A DNA stretch of 64,000 nt from Laburnicola sp. R22_1 (GCA_014281115.1 JACONQ010000010.1:434001-498000); one strand, 5' to 3'. Counted from the stretch's first letter, positions 33,186 to 46,700 are shown. Numbers and translations are program-made. Notes: generated from the sequence alone by a model not told the origin.

Positions 33186-33373
33186 TAATAAGTGTTAGAG
33201 CACTTATTAAAAATCTTTATTATATAGAGATTCTAACTAAGGTTAAGTTTACACTATATATAGAAAAAGTAAAATAAAAGGCACTATAACCTAGTACCTA
33301 GTATATAGTAGTAGTAATAAAATATATATAAAATAATAATAATTTTGTTATTAGTATTGTGTATAATAGTATT
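33186..33373 (+). mobile_element. Gypsy pol-end fragment, split by element B
   Basis: Plus-strand orientation, opposite to A, B and D. It holds the pol-end sequence also found at 4,700-4,770 and about 29,117-29,190, followed by GTAGTAGTAATAAAATA and the AATAATAATAATTTTGTTA tract present downstream of the pol end of A. It resumes after element B at 40,914 with GTTAATAGTAGTTAATA. A fragment of a relative of A. Confidence 0.65.
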
Positions 33374-33550
33374 TGTAAGATTCTGGGTATAATACTTAAT
33401 TTATTAATTTACTACTAAGGTAATTCCTTAAAGAAGAAAAGTAGGTCTAAAGGCTATAAGGCCTAAGAAAACTCTAACCTAGCTAAGGCTAATCTAGGCT
33501 AGTCTAGGGCAACTAGGGAGTTATGCTACTATAGGGGACGTGTTGTAACA
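33374..33550 (-). repeat. LTR of element B (3' copy)
   Basis: 177 bp; direct repeat of 40,737-40,913 with few differences, mostly transitions. Confidence 0.9.
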
Positions 33551-35400
33551 AAGCTTCCTTTCTTTAAAGGACCTTAACCCTAAGGTTGCTAGAGAAATTT
33601 TCCTAAATAGGCTAGCTAAGCTTACTTAACCAGCCTATTTTAGACTAGCGTATCTTTATAAGTTTATCCCTAGCCCTACTACTCTATTACCTCTTCTTTC
33701 TACTCTTCCTATATTGCTACTTATTCTAGTGTAAGTACCTTTTAGGATAGGCACTCCTAGTAGGCTCTAATAAGGGTAATCTAGGGTAATCTAGACCCTT
33801 TCTAGGCCAAAACACTTCTAATCTAGGGGTTTTTTAGGCCTGTGAGGTGTCCTCCTATACCTATCTAGGCTTATCTAGAGCTAACCACGCTTAATAGTTT
33901 GCTTTAACGTTGCCTGATTATTTTTAATCTATTTAACCTTCTTAGAACAGTCTTAGCCCTAGTTAAGCCTAATCTAGGCCTATCTAGCCCTATTTTACTC
34001 TTATTAAGATGTCTAGTACTTTATAGAGGTTAAAGAAAATAGTCTAGAATAATATTCTTATTATAATAAACCCCTATATAACCTGTCTCTAGAGTTTAGT
34101 AGACGAGCTTTATAATAATAAAGTTAAGGAAGTTTATTCTTACTAGTTCTTTTAAGAGGATTATAGAGCTCTATAGAATTGTAAGACCTATATTTTAGAT
34201 AGTGTTATTAATTCTAGCTAGAATAATCTTATACTTAAATGTATTAAGTGCGCTAACGCTAGTTAAAATTGTTTCTAGGTAAGTAGGGCTAACCTAGGTA
34301 TATCTAGGCCTCTCTAGGGTTCTTAAGAGCCCCCTAATATATTTAGATTCCCTAGCGTTTTGTCTTTAAGCTCTAGGCTGCTATAAAGCTTATCCTTCTA
34401 GATTTTAGTAGTTTTTATCTTACTAAGGCTAAATTAGACGTAAGGATATTAAAGGAGATTTTTAAGGTCTCTAAGGGTTCTAAGGCCCCCTAGCCTATTT
34501 TGCCTCCCCTTAAGGAGGCTTCTATCTAGTTATAGAAGGTCTTTAAGAATATCTAAATATAAATTTCTCCTATTTAGGCCTATTAAGGCCTTCTAAGGCT
34601 AATTTTAGGATAGCTATACTAAAAGCAAGTATATTAGCAATAAGGAAACTTTACTACACTTTAGCTAGGCTAACTTTTCTACTAATAGCTTTCTTCCTCT
34701 TAGGCTTATTAAGAAGGAGAAGACTAAGGCTAAGAAGAATTAGAAGCGTTTAGCAGATAATAATATAGGCGGTCTTATAGGTACCCTATATAAGTAGACT
34801 AGAGATAGAGGTAAGGTAGTAGGCAATACTAATTTCTCTGCTATTAAGGTAATCTAAACTTCCTAAGCCCTATCTAGGATAATCTAGGCTAACTAATATT
34901 AGGCTTACTTAAGTGCGCTTAAGAATATATTAGACTTTTTAGTTAAGAGGGTATAGCTAAGTTCTAAGGCTTTAGAGCGTACAAAGAGGAATTTTAAGTT
35001 ATTATAGTAGTAGGTGTATACCTAGAATTAGGATTCTTAGGCTTTCTAGGCCTGTTTAGCCCTTTTTAGCGTTTTTCTAGTCTAAAATACCCCCCTTTTA
35101 GCGTTTGCTGCCTCTCTTTAGCTTTTAGAAAGGACTAAGGGCCTTGTTTAGCCCTATTTATAGGTCTAGAGAGGTAGCTTTAGTCTAGTTTAGCCTTAAT
35201 TAGGCTTATTTATAGTTAGCTCCCTAGTTTATAGATCTTAAATACTAATTAGTTTAGGTTCTTAGTAGAGAAGCTTTTTTATACTTTGCTCTTTTAATTC
35301 TTTATATTATATATTTGTAATAGTATTTTTACCTATTTTATAATACTATTACTTCCTAAAGTCTATAATTACGTACTATTACTTGCCTATCTATCTACTA
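33551..35400. other. Element B, extra region between pol and 3' LTR
   Basis: Nearly 1.9 kb between the end of the pol homology and the LTR, longer than a normal 3' leader. From about 33,998 the plus strand (antisense to pol) reads through few stops, nearly all TAG. It includes a KCIKCANAS stretch with a CxxC pair and runs of Ser/Pro-rich sequence; short phrases similar to TCTAGGCTAATCTAGGCC recur. It may be an additional antisense reading frame or repeat-rich noncoding DNA. Not identified. Confidence 0.4.
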
Positions 35401-35499
35401 GGGCTAGTCTAGGCTAATCTAGGCCTTTTTAGGGTTATCTCTACTCCTTCTTATTTTAGAGGGCGACCCTAGCCTCTACTTAGCCTATAGGCCTCTTTT

Positions 35500-38400
35500 A
35501 GGGCCTATCTTTACCTCTAATAGGTTTACATCCTCTGTAAAGCCTATATGCTTAAAGAAAGCCTTTATTACTATTTTAAAAATGTCTTTTACTAGCAACT
35601 ATTAGTTTTCTTTATTACTATACCCTTTTTACTTTACTTTATATAGCTACCTACTATTTTTTTATCCTACCCTTAATTTATTTAACTAGGTATATATCTA
35701 GACCTATTTATAGTACTATAATCTTAGAGGAACTTTACTTCTGCTATATAAGTCCTTTTAGGGCCAATTACTCTAGTAGGCATATATAGAATACTAGGTG
35801 GATCTAAAAGTTCTTAGGTAGACTTAGTTTATACGCCTAATCTCCTACTTAGCGTAGAACTTTGTAGGGACCCTAGTACTTATAGTCTAGCTTTTTTTTT
35901 GGCCTTAATAAGGCTAGATTCTATACATTAAGGTAGACTATATTTTCTATAGTAAACTCTACTAGTTTGTGCTTAGAGTTGTATATCTTTACATAGTAAG
36001 CCTAGACTTTTATTATAGTTTTTTATATAATAGCCCTTATCTAGGCTATTTTAGTTGCGTTAGCGATAGTCTAAGGTGTGTTACCCCTTAATTAGAGTTC
36101 TTTAGCTACGCTAGTAGTTAGCAAGTTATATCTATATATAGCCTAAAAAGGCAACTTGTTTATAGAGCTGTGTACGCTATTATTATATAAGTACTCTGCC
36201 TCTAATAGTAATAAGGTCAAATTATTTTACTTATAATTGTAGAAGACTTATAGGTACTACTCTAGTGTCTAGTTCTGCCTCTTAGTCTGCCTATCTATCT
36301 ATAGGTAAAAGGCAGTTAAAAGTAGCTATTTTGACCCTAAGCACTACGCAAAGGTGCTCTAGTATCCTAATATAAATAGGCTATCCCTATCTATTACTAT
36401 TAACCTTAGGGGACTATAGAGTTATATAATCTTCTACTAAAAATTTTTAGCTAGCTCTACTATAGTTATGTCCTTATAAATAGTTATATAGTAGGCTATC
36501 TTACTAAAGCGATTTATAATTACTAGTATACTATTATACTTATAGTTACGCACCCTACCCTTATGGAGGTTTGTGATTATATCTATTATTATATCTTATT
36601 AGGGGCCTATTAGAATTAGTAGGCTGTTAAGTTAACTATACTATGCGTATCTAGTAGGCTTAACCCTTATATAGACCTTATAAGTTAAGATATAATCCTT
36701 AATAAACTAATAGACCCTAGGCTACTAGAACTTCTTTTAAATAATATTAAGGTATCTAGTAGGCTTAACCCTTATATAGACCTTATAAGTTAAGATATAA
36801 TCCTTAATAAACTAATAGACCCTAGGCTACTAGAACTTCTTTTAAATAATATTAAGTGTCCTTACAAAACTAAAATAACTTACTAGCGAATTATTATAAT
36901 AGTGTCTTAAGATCTTAATTTTAACACTAGCTAGCACGTATAGGTAACTATTAAACTAGAGTAGATTATTTTTAATTAGGCTCTACTACTTTATCTATAG
37001 TAGGCAATCCTCTATAGGGTGCGAAAGACTCGCTCTTACTCTAACTATTATTAGGTTACTTATTATCTCTTTAGAAATAGCTTAAAGTAAGAAGTTTTTA
37101 AATTCCTCTTATTACGTATTCTCTAGGGTAGGTCTTTTCCTAGGTTGCGTAATCCGTGTGGTGGCTACTAGCCTAGACTCTTCTAGCCTTTTTTAGGGTA
37201 TTTCAGCTCTCCTAAGCTTTAGCTTACTTTAAAGCTCTCTAAGCAGCCTTCTTTAGGAACTATTTATCCTATTAGGTCTTTCCGCTTCTTTTAACTTGTA
37301 GTTAGGCCTTCTTAAGGGTCTATCTACTAGGTTTGTCTTTCCTAGGTAGTGTCTAATCTTAAAATTAAATAAGACGAGCTATTTAGCCTATTAGGCCTAG
37401 TGTTAAGTTAGAACTTTAGTTGTTATAAACCTCTATATGTTAGCATAGTCTATTAGGAGCTCTACCTACTCTATAGTGCCTTCTAAGTACTGCCTCTAGT
37501 GTTTAAAGGCTTTTACTATTATAAGTAGCTCTCTATTATAAATATTATAATTACGCTTAGCCTAGCTTATTTAGCGCAAGTAGAAGATAACTAGGTGCTA
37601 TTATTTCTTTTTTTAGGGCCCTAGGTGTAGTTAACTTAAGATGCTAGATATTGCGTATCTAGAGGCGTTAGTCTCTACCCTTAATAGCAATTTAGGGTTA
37701 AAATAGGCTAGTAAGAGCCTACTAGCAAAGCTTTGCTTTAGTTGCTTAAACGCAGCCTAAGCCTTGCTTAATAGGGTAACAGGTACTAATTCCTCCTTAT
37801 ATTATTAGTAACTACTATAGGCTAACCCTTTTAGTTACTAGGTAAGTATATATAGGGGGCTTATAACTCTTAAAAATCCTTTAATAAATCTTTAGTAGTA
37901 ATTAGTAAAGCCTAGGAAAATTCTTATATTTTATACTAACTTAGGCTTTGGCCACTTCTATATACTTTTAACTCTGTCCCCCTTTATATATACGCCCTTT
38001 AGGCTTACTATAAACCCTAGGTAGCCTACCTCTTAGGTGTAAAATTTATACTTAAAGAGTTTAGCGTATAGCTTATGCTAAATAAGCTAATTTAGCACTA
38101 TCTTTACGTGCTTAATATATTTCTTCTTACTTTAGGAATATATAAGGATATTGTCTAAGTATATAATATAATAGATATTAAGTAAGTCTAATAGCGCACT
38201 ATTAATATAGCTTTAAAAGACTATAGGGGTGTTAGTTAACCTAAAGGGCATTACTATATACTTATAGTAGCTATATCTAGTCTAGAATACTGGCTTCTAT
38301 TTGTCGCCTGCCTTAATTTATATATAGTAATAGGCGTCCCTTAGGTCTAATTTAGTATATATAATAGTGGATTCTAGCTAGTCTAGTAACTTTTAGATTA

Positions 38401-38560
38401 GTAAGAGTAGGTAATAGTTTTTATAATTACTATGTTTAGTCTATAGTAATCTATACATAATTACAATCCCCTATTCTTCTTTTTTATAAAAAGAATTAGT
38501 GCTTTTACTTTTAATTTTAAGTGACGTATTTAGCCTCTTTTAAGGTTTCTTTTAATATAC
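35500..38560 (-). pseudogene. Element B pol: RT, RNase H, integrase
   Basis: The minus strand from about 38,560 gives LCVDYRGLNIVTIKNRYPL, then KLDLRDAYYYIQIKAGD, YIVMPFRLTNTPIVFQSYI and IIYLDNILIYS (active site near 38,145-38,170, second Asp lost). Then follow VGYLGFIVSLKGVYIKGD and NIRIFLGFTNYYQRFIKGF. RNase H has LLLRVETNASRYAIS near 37,650-37,700. Integrase-like sequence follows towards 35.5 kb. Most stops are TAG for Gln/Trp. Dead copy. Confidence 0.82.
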
Positions 38561-39329
38561 TCCTTTAAGACCTATGTCTTAGGCGCTAATAGGCTATAGA
38601 GTGGTCTAAAGGGTACCGTCTTGCCTGCCTTAATATTAATAGACATTTTATAAGGCCTGTGGTCCGCTAGTAGAGTAGTATCTACTTTTAAAAAGGCTTT
38701 TTTAAACCTCCCTTAGTAAACTTTAGGTAGAATAGTCTTATTTAAATTAGATTAGCCTAGGCTAACTCTATATATAATAAAATAGTTATTATTAGTATAT
38801 TTAGTGGTATTTGCGAATTGTTGTAGCCCCTCTATAGCAACCTTTTAGAATTTATACTTACTATTATTAAATTGTAATATATATGTAGTAAAGTTAGATA
38901 GTAAGTTCTATTTAGTTAACTAGAATATCCCTAGCACTATATTAAACCCTTTAATGTCCCTATAATAAATTTGTTTAACTTAGTCTAGGTTTGCCTATAG
39001 CTATCTATTATTGCGTAGGCTAGCTTAGTCTAGCCTTAAACCTCTAATTTAACTTTGTTTAGGACCTTATAAGTCTAGTTTATATTTGCTTTTAGTTAGA
39101 CTATAACTCTCTTCACTATTCTAGTACTAATAAAGTTAGCCTCTATACTATAGTCTACTAGGACCCTTACTTTAAAGAAGTCTACTGCTATTTAGATAAT
39201 CTCTTTTAGGGCAATTAGGAACCCTCTAGCCTTATAAGTCCCTTTTATTTCTAAGGTAGCTATAGTAAGTAATTTTTGTCCCTCTATATATATAATAGAG
39301 CCTGTTAGTCTAAGAGATAGATAACCTAG

Positions 39330-40720
39330 GGCTTGTCTTTTCCTACCTTTATCTTTTACTTTAAGTAGTTATCTTTATAGTGCTCTTACTTATAATAATA
39401 GAAATAGTTATTTTTTTTAGTCTAGTAGTAATTGTATCTTGTAATGCTTATTCTATTTTTTACATTATAGATTATAGCGCCTTTAGCCTAGTTTAGTATT
39501 ATTTAACCTAGATTGTTTCTAGCCAGTTATACTTTGCTTGTTTTTTTTAGGCCTCCTTATTATTATCCTTTTACTTTCGCTTACCTAGCTTTGGCCCTTA
39601 AATAATCTGCTAGTATTAGTTAGCTGTCTCCTCTAGTTAGATAAGACTAATCTACTACTATAGTTGCTATTAGAGCCTCTCTACTACTTAACTATCTAGA
39701 GTAGAGAAGAAATTACTAATATGCTAATTATTATAATTATCTAAGGTATAATTAGAGTTAGTCTCTTTCTACTAATTCTTAAGATAGTTTAGAAGTTTAG
39801 TTAGGGTCTAATAACTCTACTTTGCGTTTTTAATGCGCTAATAAGCCTTTTATTCGTTTTTCTAGCTTAATTCTAGGGTGTCTACTATAGTCTACTTTAT
39901 TAGTTTCTATATTACTTTACACTCGCGTTTGCGCTTAAGAATTTTCTAAACTACCTTATTTTAGAAGTTATATTATATATTTCTAAGATAGTGTACAAAT
40001 CTTATCTAGGCTAGATTTGTACTAAGGGCTAGTACGTATTAAATATAGTCTTTGCAGCCTGTTGACTAGATGTTTAGTTCCTTTTAGCCTCTTTCTTTAA
40101 ATTTGGGAGGCTTTAGTAGTTTTGGTAATTATAGGTCTAAGCTAGCTATTATTATTTAGGGTAGGATAATAGGCGCGATGCTAGTTCTTAGGGGCTTCCT
40201 TTTATTCTTTTTACTTAGTTGCTTGCTTTTTTGTCTGCCCTTTTTATATAGAGGAGAGTTTTCTCTAAGGCTGCTAGGCTTTTTTAATAAGTTGCTACTA
40301 CTATTAGGGTTATTTATATCCTCTTTAATAGTTTTAGGTGTTAGTTACCTACTCTTACTCTTATTTTTCTTTATTATAGCTTTGGTGTTCCTTATAAGGG
40401 TTAAGGTTCTTTATTTATTATTATTAGGTTTTATTTTAACTTATAGGATCTTAAGTTAGTCCTATAAGGCTTTAATAGTCTCGCGCTTCTTTGTAATCTT
40501 AATTTCTTATTTAAGTTTTTCTTTCTAATATTGTATTTAAGCTTCTTTACCGCTTAAGGCTATTTGTTCTTTGTCTGTGCTAGTTTAGCCTAGTCTAAGG
40601 TCCTTAATACTAGCGTAAGGTTGCCCCTTACTAGTTACTGTTGCTCTGCTTAGGCTAGCTACAAAGGCTAGGTGTTAGCTTTAATAGATATTGCTTATAT
40701 TAAAATAATAAGATATAAGG
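39330..40720 (-). pseudogene. Element B gag with RIP-altered zinc knuckle
   Basis: Charged, Lys/Glu/Ser-rich minus-strand sequence lies directly downstream of the 5' LTR. Around 39,371-39,412 it reads YFYYYK-EHYKDNY, which has the spacing of a CCHC knuckle (Cx2Cx4Hx4C) with each Cys now Tyr, the His kept. TGC/TGT to TAC/TAT on this strand is exactly the G-to-A change expected of RIP. The hydrophobic frame seen on the opposite strand at 40,178-40,459 is its shadow. Confidence 0.65.
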
Positions 40721-40736
40721 TAGTAAGAGAATATAG

Positions 40737-40913
40737 TGTAAGATTGTGGATATAATGCTTAATTTATTAATTTACTACTGAGGCAATCTCTTAAAGAAGG
40801 AAAGTAGGTCTAAAGGCTATAAGGCCTAAGAAAACTCTAACCTAGCTAAGGCTAATCTAGGCTAGTCTAGGGCAACTAGGGGATTACGCTGCCATAGGGG
40901 ATGCGTTGTAACA
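40737..40913 (-). repeat. LTR of element B (5' copy)
   Basis: 177 bp, partner of 33,374-33,550. Followed on the outer side by GTATT, the target duplication. Confidence 0.9.
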
Positions 40914-40959
40914 GTATTGTTAATAGTAGTTAATAAATAGTCTACTATTTAGTATAACT

Positions 40960-42640
40960 AAGCTATATATTATTTTTTAACTAGTAGACTATTAGAAAGC
41001 TATAGTGGAGTGTAAAGTCGTAACTATAGTTTACTATACGTATATTATATAAGTCTATCTACTCTTATAATGTCTATAATATCTAAAAATTCTTCCTCTT
41101 TAATATATATAGTAAGCTAGCTTTCTAGTATCTTAAAATTAAGTTATCTAATATCTATAGTTAGATAGCTGCTAGAGAATTTAAAACTAGCATAGATAAC
41201 TAGCTAGGTAATACTAGCTATTTAGCCTATCTACTGCAAAATATAGTTAAGGCAGGCCTACTAGAGGACTCGATTAATTATACTATTTTAGAGGTTATAA
41301 CTAATAATTTATTTAGGCTATATATTATCTTTATATAACTTTAAATTCTTAAGTGCAAGACTATCCTTTTATATAGAGGCCTAAGCAATAATATAGTAAT
41401 ATTTATATATTAATAATAGCTTCTTACTATTATATTATTAGAAAGGCTAGAGGATAGACTAAGATTTAGTAGTAGATAACTATTAGAGAAGAAGAGAGTG
41501 TTTTTTATACGTTACTAGAGCGCGCGCGCGTAGCTATAGTAGAAGAAGCTTCTAGTAATAGTTAAGATTTTATAGGCATATAAGAATAATAAGAAGTAAG
41601 GATAGTAGCGTAATAAGAGTAAAGGTAAGTAGTAGTAGGGGAAGCATAGAGGAGATAGGTAGTAGCAAGATCCTAGGGGGCAGTATATAGCTTACTAGTT
41701 GTAAGAAGAGATCTATTATAGGAGAGTAATAAAATAGTTAGATTAGTTACTATTATAATTATTATTGTTATTATTACAGCGAAAAATATTATTAAAGAAA
41801 TTATTAATTACGTAATATAGTGGTTAGTTAAACAGCTAGCCTAGGATTATATAATATTACAGATTAACTCTAGGAAAGAAGTTAGAGCACTTATAAATAA
41901 TTAGGAGGTAAGTGTATAGTTTATAAACTATCCTTATAAACTATTATTACGTTAGTAGAGACTAGTAGACTATATTTTTAGGCGTTGTACTAGAGCGGCG
42001 TTTTTATCCTAACCTATATAGGCTTAAATTAAAAAAAATATTAAAAAAAGTAATTAACACTAAATAAACAATGCGACACTCTCTAAATATATAAGACTAT
42101 AACTATATAGTTATAGCGCCTTATTATTAACTAGGTTAATAGTATAGTTAATGCTAAGGTAATAAGGGGCCAATTTATTAGCCTTCTTAGAGTTAAAAAA
42201 CTAAGACTTATTGTGCAACTAATCTAGTAATAACTACTTAAGCTTATTTATTATCTATAGCTTATTAACTAGCTTTTTTATAAACTTATTATAGTTAGTC
42301 TAATTATAAGTAGTAAAACCTATAGCCGCGTAAAAGGTTTGCGCGTTACAATTATTTTAGATAAAATTAGGCAGATAACTAAGCTAGTCCTAATAATAAG
42401 GTTCTAACTAGGTAACTAAGTCTAGATAGTGCACTACTATAAGGTAAGCCGCCTTGCCTATAATAAGGCTAATATTATCTTGTGTTATAGACTATAAGGA
42501 GCTTGCTAGCAGTTTATTATAGTAAACTATTTTAGGTAAGAAATTTTTAAGGTAGTTAACTAGATAGTAATAAGTATTAAATATTATAGACTAGTTATAT
42601 AACCCTAGTTATAGGTTATAGGCAAATATCTAATCTATAC
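40960..42640 (+). pseudogene. Degraded unidentified reading frame inside element A
   Basis: One plus-strand frame is open apart from TAG/TAA codons across most of this stretch. It includes REEESVFYTLLERARVAIVEEAS, interrupted as usual, then SLLVVRRDLL and NYPYKLLLRQQRLVDYIFRR. Charged residues are common, unlike random AT-rich translation. I do not recognise the family, and the strand call is not certain. It follows the split pol-end fragment and may belong to the same plus-oriented element. Confidence 0.35.
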
Positions 42641-42649
42641 TAAGTATGT

Positions 42650-42750
42650 AGTATTAAATTAACTACCTAGAAGTAGCACGACAAAGGCTTTTATCTTAAA
42701 TAATATGACAAAAAAAGTAGAGTCCTCTGCTTAGTAATTAAAAAGAGCGT
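42650..42750 (+). repeat. R1 foldback repeat, internal copy
   Basis: Same landmarks as the edge copies: TTAAATTAACTACCTAG, CAAAGGCTTTTATCTTAAA, CTTAGTAATTAAAAAGAGCG. Directly followed by the less mutated segment at 42,770-43,600. Confidence 0.7.
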
Positions 42751-42769
42751 AAAAAAGGTGATAAAAAAA

Positions 42770-43735
42770 GCGCGTTTGAACTGCTAAGCGAGCTTGGCGG
42801 TCTTAGCGCGGGGCTGCTCCCATAAGCAAAATCTTTACGAAGAGACTACTTAGAACTTTGGAGGAGATAAGACTTTAGCGTAGCCACGCTACAAGCCATC
42901 TCTTTTTTGCTATTCTAAGTCGCAAACCACTATCTAGATTATTGCAAATAATACGAGTTAATATATTAATAGGTATGTTTCGTATAAGTAGTGGGATAAG
43001 GGTAATATGTACTAGATATACTATTGCTTTATTGCCGCATTAAGGTTGTCCTTAGCAAAGTTCCTACTGTCTCGCTAAGCCCTACCATCTATCTAGGCAT
43101 TAATATTGTCTCTAAAGAAGTACTCACTGTTGCTAAAAAGTACACGCTAAAGATTCGCGCCGCTGTTGCTAATGTAGCCACGCTAGAGTTTTGTTTTGTC
43201 TATAAGATACTTGTCTAGCGCGATAGATAGGTATAATTAACTATTTATAATGCTATCTACGTGTACTAGTTAGGCTAGCAGCTAATTTAGTTTGCGAAGG
43301 ATAGCTAGACTATATTCCTGCTCTAGTAGACGCAATTACTTCTTATTAGTAATAGAATCCTCTAGTAGGGGACGTAAAAGGACGATAAGGTCTTTGTTAA
43401 TAAGCTCTAGTGTGGCGAGAGTATTGTATAGATCTGCGAGATTCTTCTAGCTGTTATTGCTATTAAGTTGGCTTATTTAAGTAAGTACGCCGCGTAGCGG
43501 CGTGAGTGTGAATAACTAATAATAGTAGTAGTAATAAGCTAGGTGTGCTGTGTACGGCGTGAGTAAATTTTGTATAGGTTAGGAGCTTATAGAGTGTGGA
43601 GTTATTAAGGTGTTTAAGGTTAGTCTTTAATTAGAATTAGGTGCAGTACATAGTAGTATATATAACCTTTTATCTTAATTTACTTTTACCTTAAACTAAA
43701 AAAAGATTAAAAAAGGTGTTTAGCAAGTCGACCCA
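42770..43735 (-). mobile_element. Less mutated segment related to the poly(A) retroposons
   Basis: Relatively GC-rich. The minus strand reads LATLELINKDLIVLLRPL, then EQEYSLAILRKLNQLLAQL, IALDKYLIDKTKLQRGYIS, SEYFFRDNINAQIDG and RDSRNFAKDNLNAAIKQ with only TAG-type breaks. The DNA lines up with the retroposon copies at 32.3-33.2 and 51.9-52.4 kb, but this one lacks the poly(A) end. Its right part (43,608-43,735) recurs inverted at 55,018-55,134 next to R1 copies. Helix-rich protein of unknown family; frames seen on the plus strand are taken as shadows. Confidence 0.5.
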
Positions 43736-46700
43736 TACTAAGTATAATATTAAAAGCTCTAATATTGGTAACAAAATATATAGTAGTGCTAGTATAGGTT
43801 CTATACTATATAGTAATATCTATAGCTTAACTAATTTTATCTACTACCTTACTATTTATAAGATATAGTATAATTAAGTTATTAACGTTATATAACTTTA
43901 TTTAGTGCTACTTAATATACATAGGGCTAATAAAGCTTATACTAGCTTCTATATTAGCAAGTTAGCGCGCCTTAGCCTATTTTTAAGGTATAGTAAGCTT
44001 AATAAAACATATAAACTAGAATTATTTAACTTTGTCTAGTTAGGGTTCTATATTAATAGTAATAGCAAAAATCTATTATATACGCTATAGGTTAAGGCTA
44101 AGCTTAATATCTAGTTTAAACTTATCTATCTTCTATTAAACTACTACAAGATTTTTCTATATACGCTGCTAATGTCACTCTCTTATATAATTTTACTTAA
44201 AAGCTACTAAAAATATAACTTATTATCTTTATAGTCTTAACCGCAATATATATTATTCTTATTAGAATTAGGGATCTTATACTTAAGTGGCTTATCGCGC
44301 GTACTATTATATTTATAGATGCTCTATAACTAATTAGAATTTGTCTAAATAATATAGACGTGTTATGCGTTCTTATAGTTAATAGGTCTAGAAAGGATAA
44401 TATAATAGTACTTAATATCCTTTACTAAAGTAATAGTGTTATTATAACAGCTAGTAGTGGCGTTTATTACGTAATATTCTGCAATTCTATATTTAAAATA
44501 AGTATTAGCCTTAGCTAGCAGATCTAATTCTTATAATATATATTTATAAATGTTATATCTAGTAGTCCTACTTATATATAGGGCGGAGTACGTAGTATAT
44601 ATTGCAATATTAGACCTAGTAGTAGTAATATTTATTAAGCAAGGTTTTAAACAATTAGGTACTATAATAAATGTGCTAAAGCAACCTATAGTAGACTTAT
44701 AGTTAAGGCGCTCTATATATAAGACTTAGTTTATATAAGATATAAAAGATTTTCTAGGTATAAAGGACGTATTAGTGGCATAAATAATATAACTATATAT
44801 AAGTTAATAGGCGTAGCTTATTAGTAGGTAGTTAAGTATATTAAAAAAGTTAATAATAGCTATAAATCGCGTGTGCTAGTCTATAAGTGTCTCCCTAGGG
44901 CCTTAAACTAGGGAATCGCCTATAATCTTCTTCTAGGCGTCTAATAGCTTATTCTTAGATAAATAAATCTTATTAAGGTAGTTAAGCATATTCGTAATAG
45001 TTATATTAGTCTTAAAATGCAGGTATATAAGAGTCTATACCTATCCTTTAAGTTAGCTACGCAAGTATATAATACGCAACTATTTATTTAAAAGAGTTTA
45101 TAGCTTATCTATTAATATAATACGCGAATATTTATATTTATTTTTATCTTTATCTTTGCTAGAGAAATAATCTACCTTAGGTATATAGATTTAATGTAAG
45201 TACCAAGGGTCTACTATTAGTTCTAGTAATAGGAATACTTTATACAAGGGTATTAAATAAGTCTATTATTATGCGTAACTTATATAGCTTATAGCACACA
45301 GATTATATTATAAGTCTAGAGTAAAGAAAGAACAAATAAAATTAAGTAACAGATTATTAGTGGGTGTATAACAAACTTTAATATTTAGTAGTTATTTAAT
45401 AAATACAATAGGCTAATTAGGGTCTACAAACTATTAGGTATTAAAAAGTTAACCTTGTAGTATAACGTATACTAGCGGCTAGCTCCTAAGCTTAGTAATA
45501 TAGGTGTATGCTATATTTAATTTTTACTAAACTGTATACTTTATCTCTATAAGTTATATAAAGTAGTTTTCTAAGTTCTAATAATTAATACGCAGGATAT
45601 AGTTATTAAGTAGGCAATTCTTAAGCTTCTTAAACTATTGTTAAAGCGCTATATAATAACTAGTAGAGATTTTAGACTTTCTAAGGGCAATAAAGTTCTT
45701 CTTTGATAACTTATAATGTGCTCGCAACTTAATATTATTTTATTTTATAATTTAGAGGAAGTTCCTATATAATAATATATAACCTTCTAATATCTTAATC
45801 TATTCTAACTTTGTTGTAAACTATTATTCTAACACTTTGTAGCTAGCCTAGAGCTGCTTAAGCTCTTAGAGCTTAGTCTAATTATCTTCTAGCTTATTAG
45901 TAACTTGTTATACAGTTATTAATAGTGATGTAATAATATTCTACTAGAATTTAGGTTTCTAATTTACTACGTTAATAAACTATACATATTCTTAAACCTT
46001 AACTTTGTCTAACTTTAAACTATCCTCTACACTAGTTACGCTAATATAGAGTTTATAATCTAGCACATTGCTATTAATATTAGTAATATTAGTAAAGTAT
46101 ATATATTTAGGGAGATTTATAGACAGCAAACTAGCATAATTCTATTAATTATATGTTGTAGTTAAATAATTAGGAGTGTTAATAAAGGGATTGCTTTTAT
46201 TAAAAGGTTTGCTATTATTATTATCTATAAAAGTCTTGTTATAATCTTTAGATTAAAGATGTCCTATTTTAAAGGTAACTTTACGCTTATTGTGTTGTTG
46301 CTCTATCTTTAGCAAGTTATTATCTAACTTATCCTAGTTTATAGGCAGAGTACCTTAAGTAGTACTCTACTAAGTTAGGACCTCTAGCTAAGTAAAGTTG
46401 TAGGGCTTCTTGCGAAAGCTAGTATTGTTATTATTCTTATAGCTTAGTCTTACTATCTTCTTTACTATATATAATAGATTTATCTCTTAGTAAGTATATA
46501 ATTTAGAGGTTAAGATTGCAAAGTTAAGGATATAGTAGGTACTACTACTAGTTATAGCAGTTACTTCTATACTAGGCGTTATAGTCTAGCCTATATATAA
46601 CTATAAAATTTTAGATATATATAAAAACCTATGATCTTATATAGTAATATTAAACTTCCTAAGCTTCTACTAAAGTAGATAAGACTTATTAGAATTACTA

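Larger units (their letters stand above)
33374..40913 (-). mobile_element. Ty3/gypsy element B, complete, innermost of the nest
   Basis: The LTRs are both exactly 177 bp (33,374-33,550 and 40,737-40,913), beginning TGTAAGATT and ending TTGTAACA on the plus strand. GTATT lies on both sides (33,369-33,373 and 40,914-40,918), a perfect 5-bp target duplication. A purine run on the minus strand (AAAGAAAGGAAG, within 33,554-33,568) abuts the lower LTR, which fixes the minus orientation. Total length 7,540 bp, normal for the superfamily. All genes are RIP-ruined. Confidence 0.9.

Noticed and set aside
40178..40459. A 93-codon, extremely hydrophobic plus-strand frame that looks like a small membrane protein
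   Set aside because: It is antisense to the Lys/Glu-rich gag of element B; Leu/Phe-rich translation is what the complement of Lys/Glu codons gives.
43024..43218. A 64-codon plus-strand frame free of stops in the AT block
   Set aside because: The minus strand of the same segment reads much longer with charged residues and agrees with the poly(A) orientation of related copies; the plus frame is taken as a shadow.
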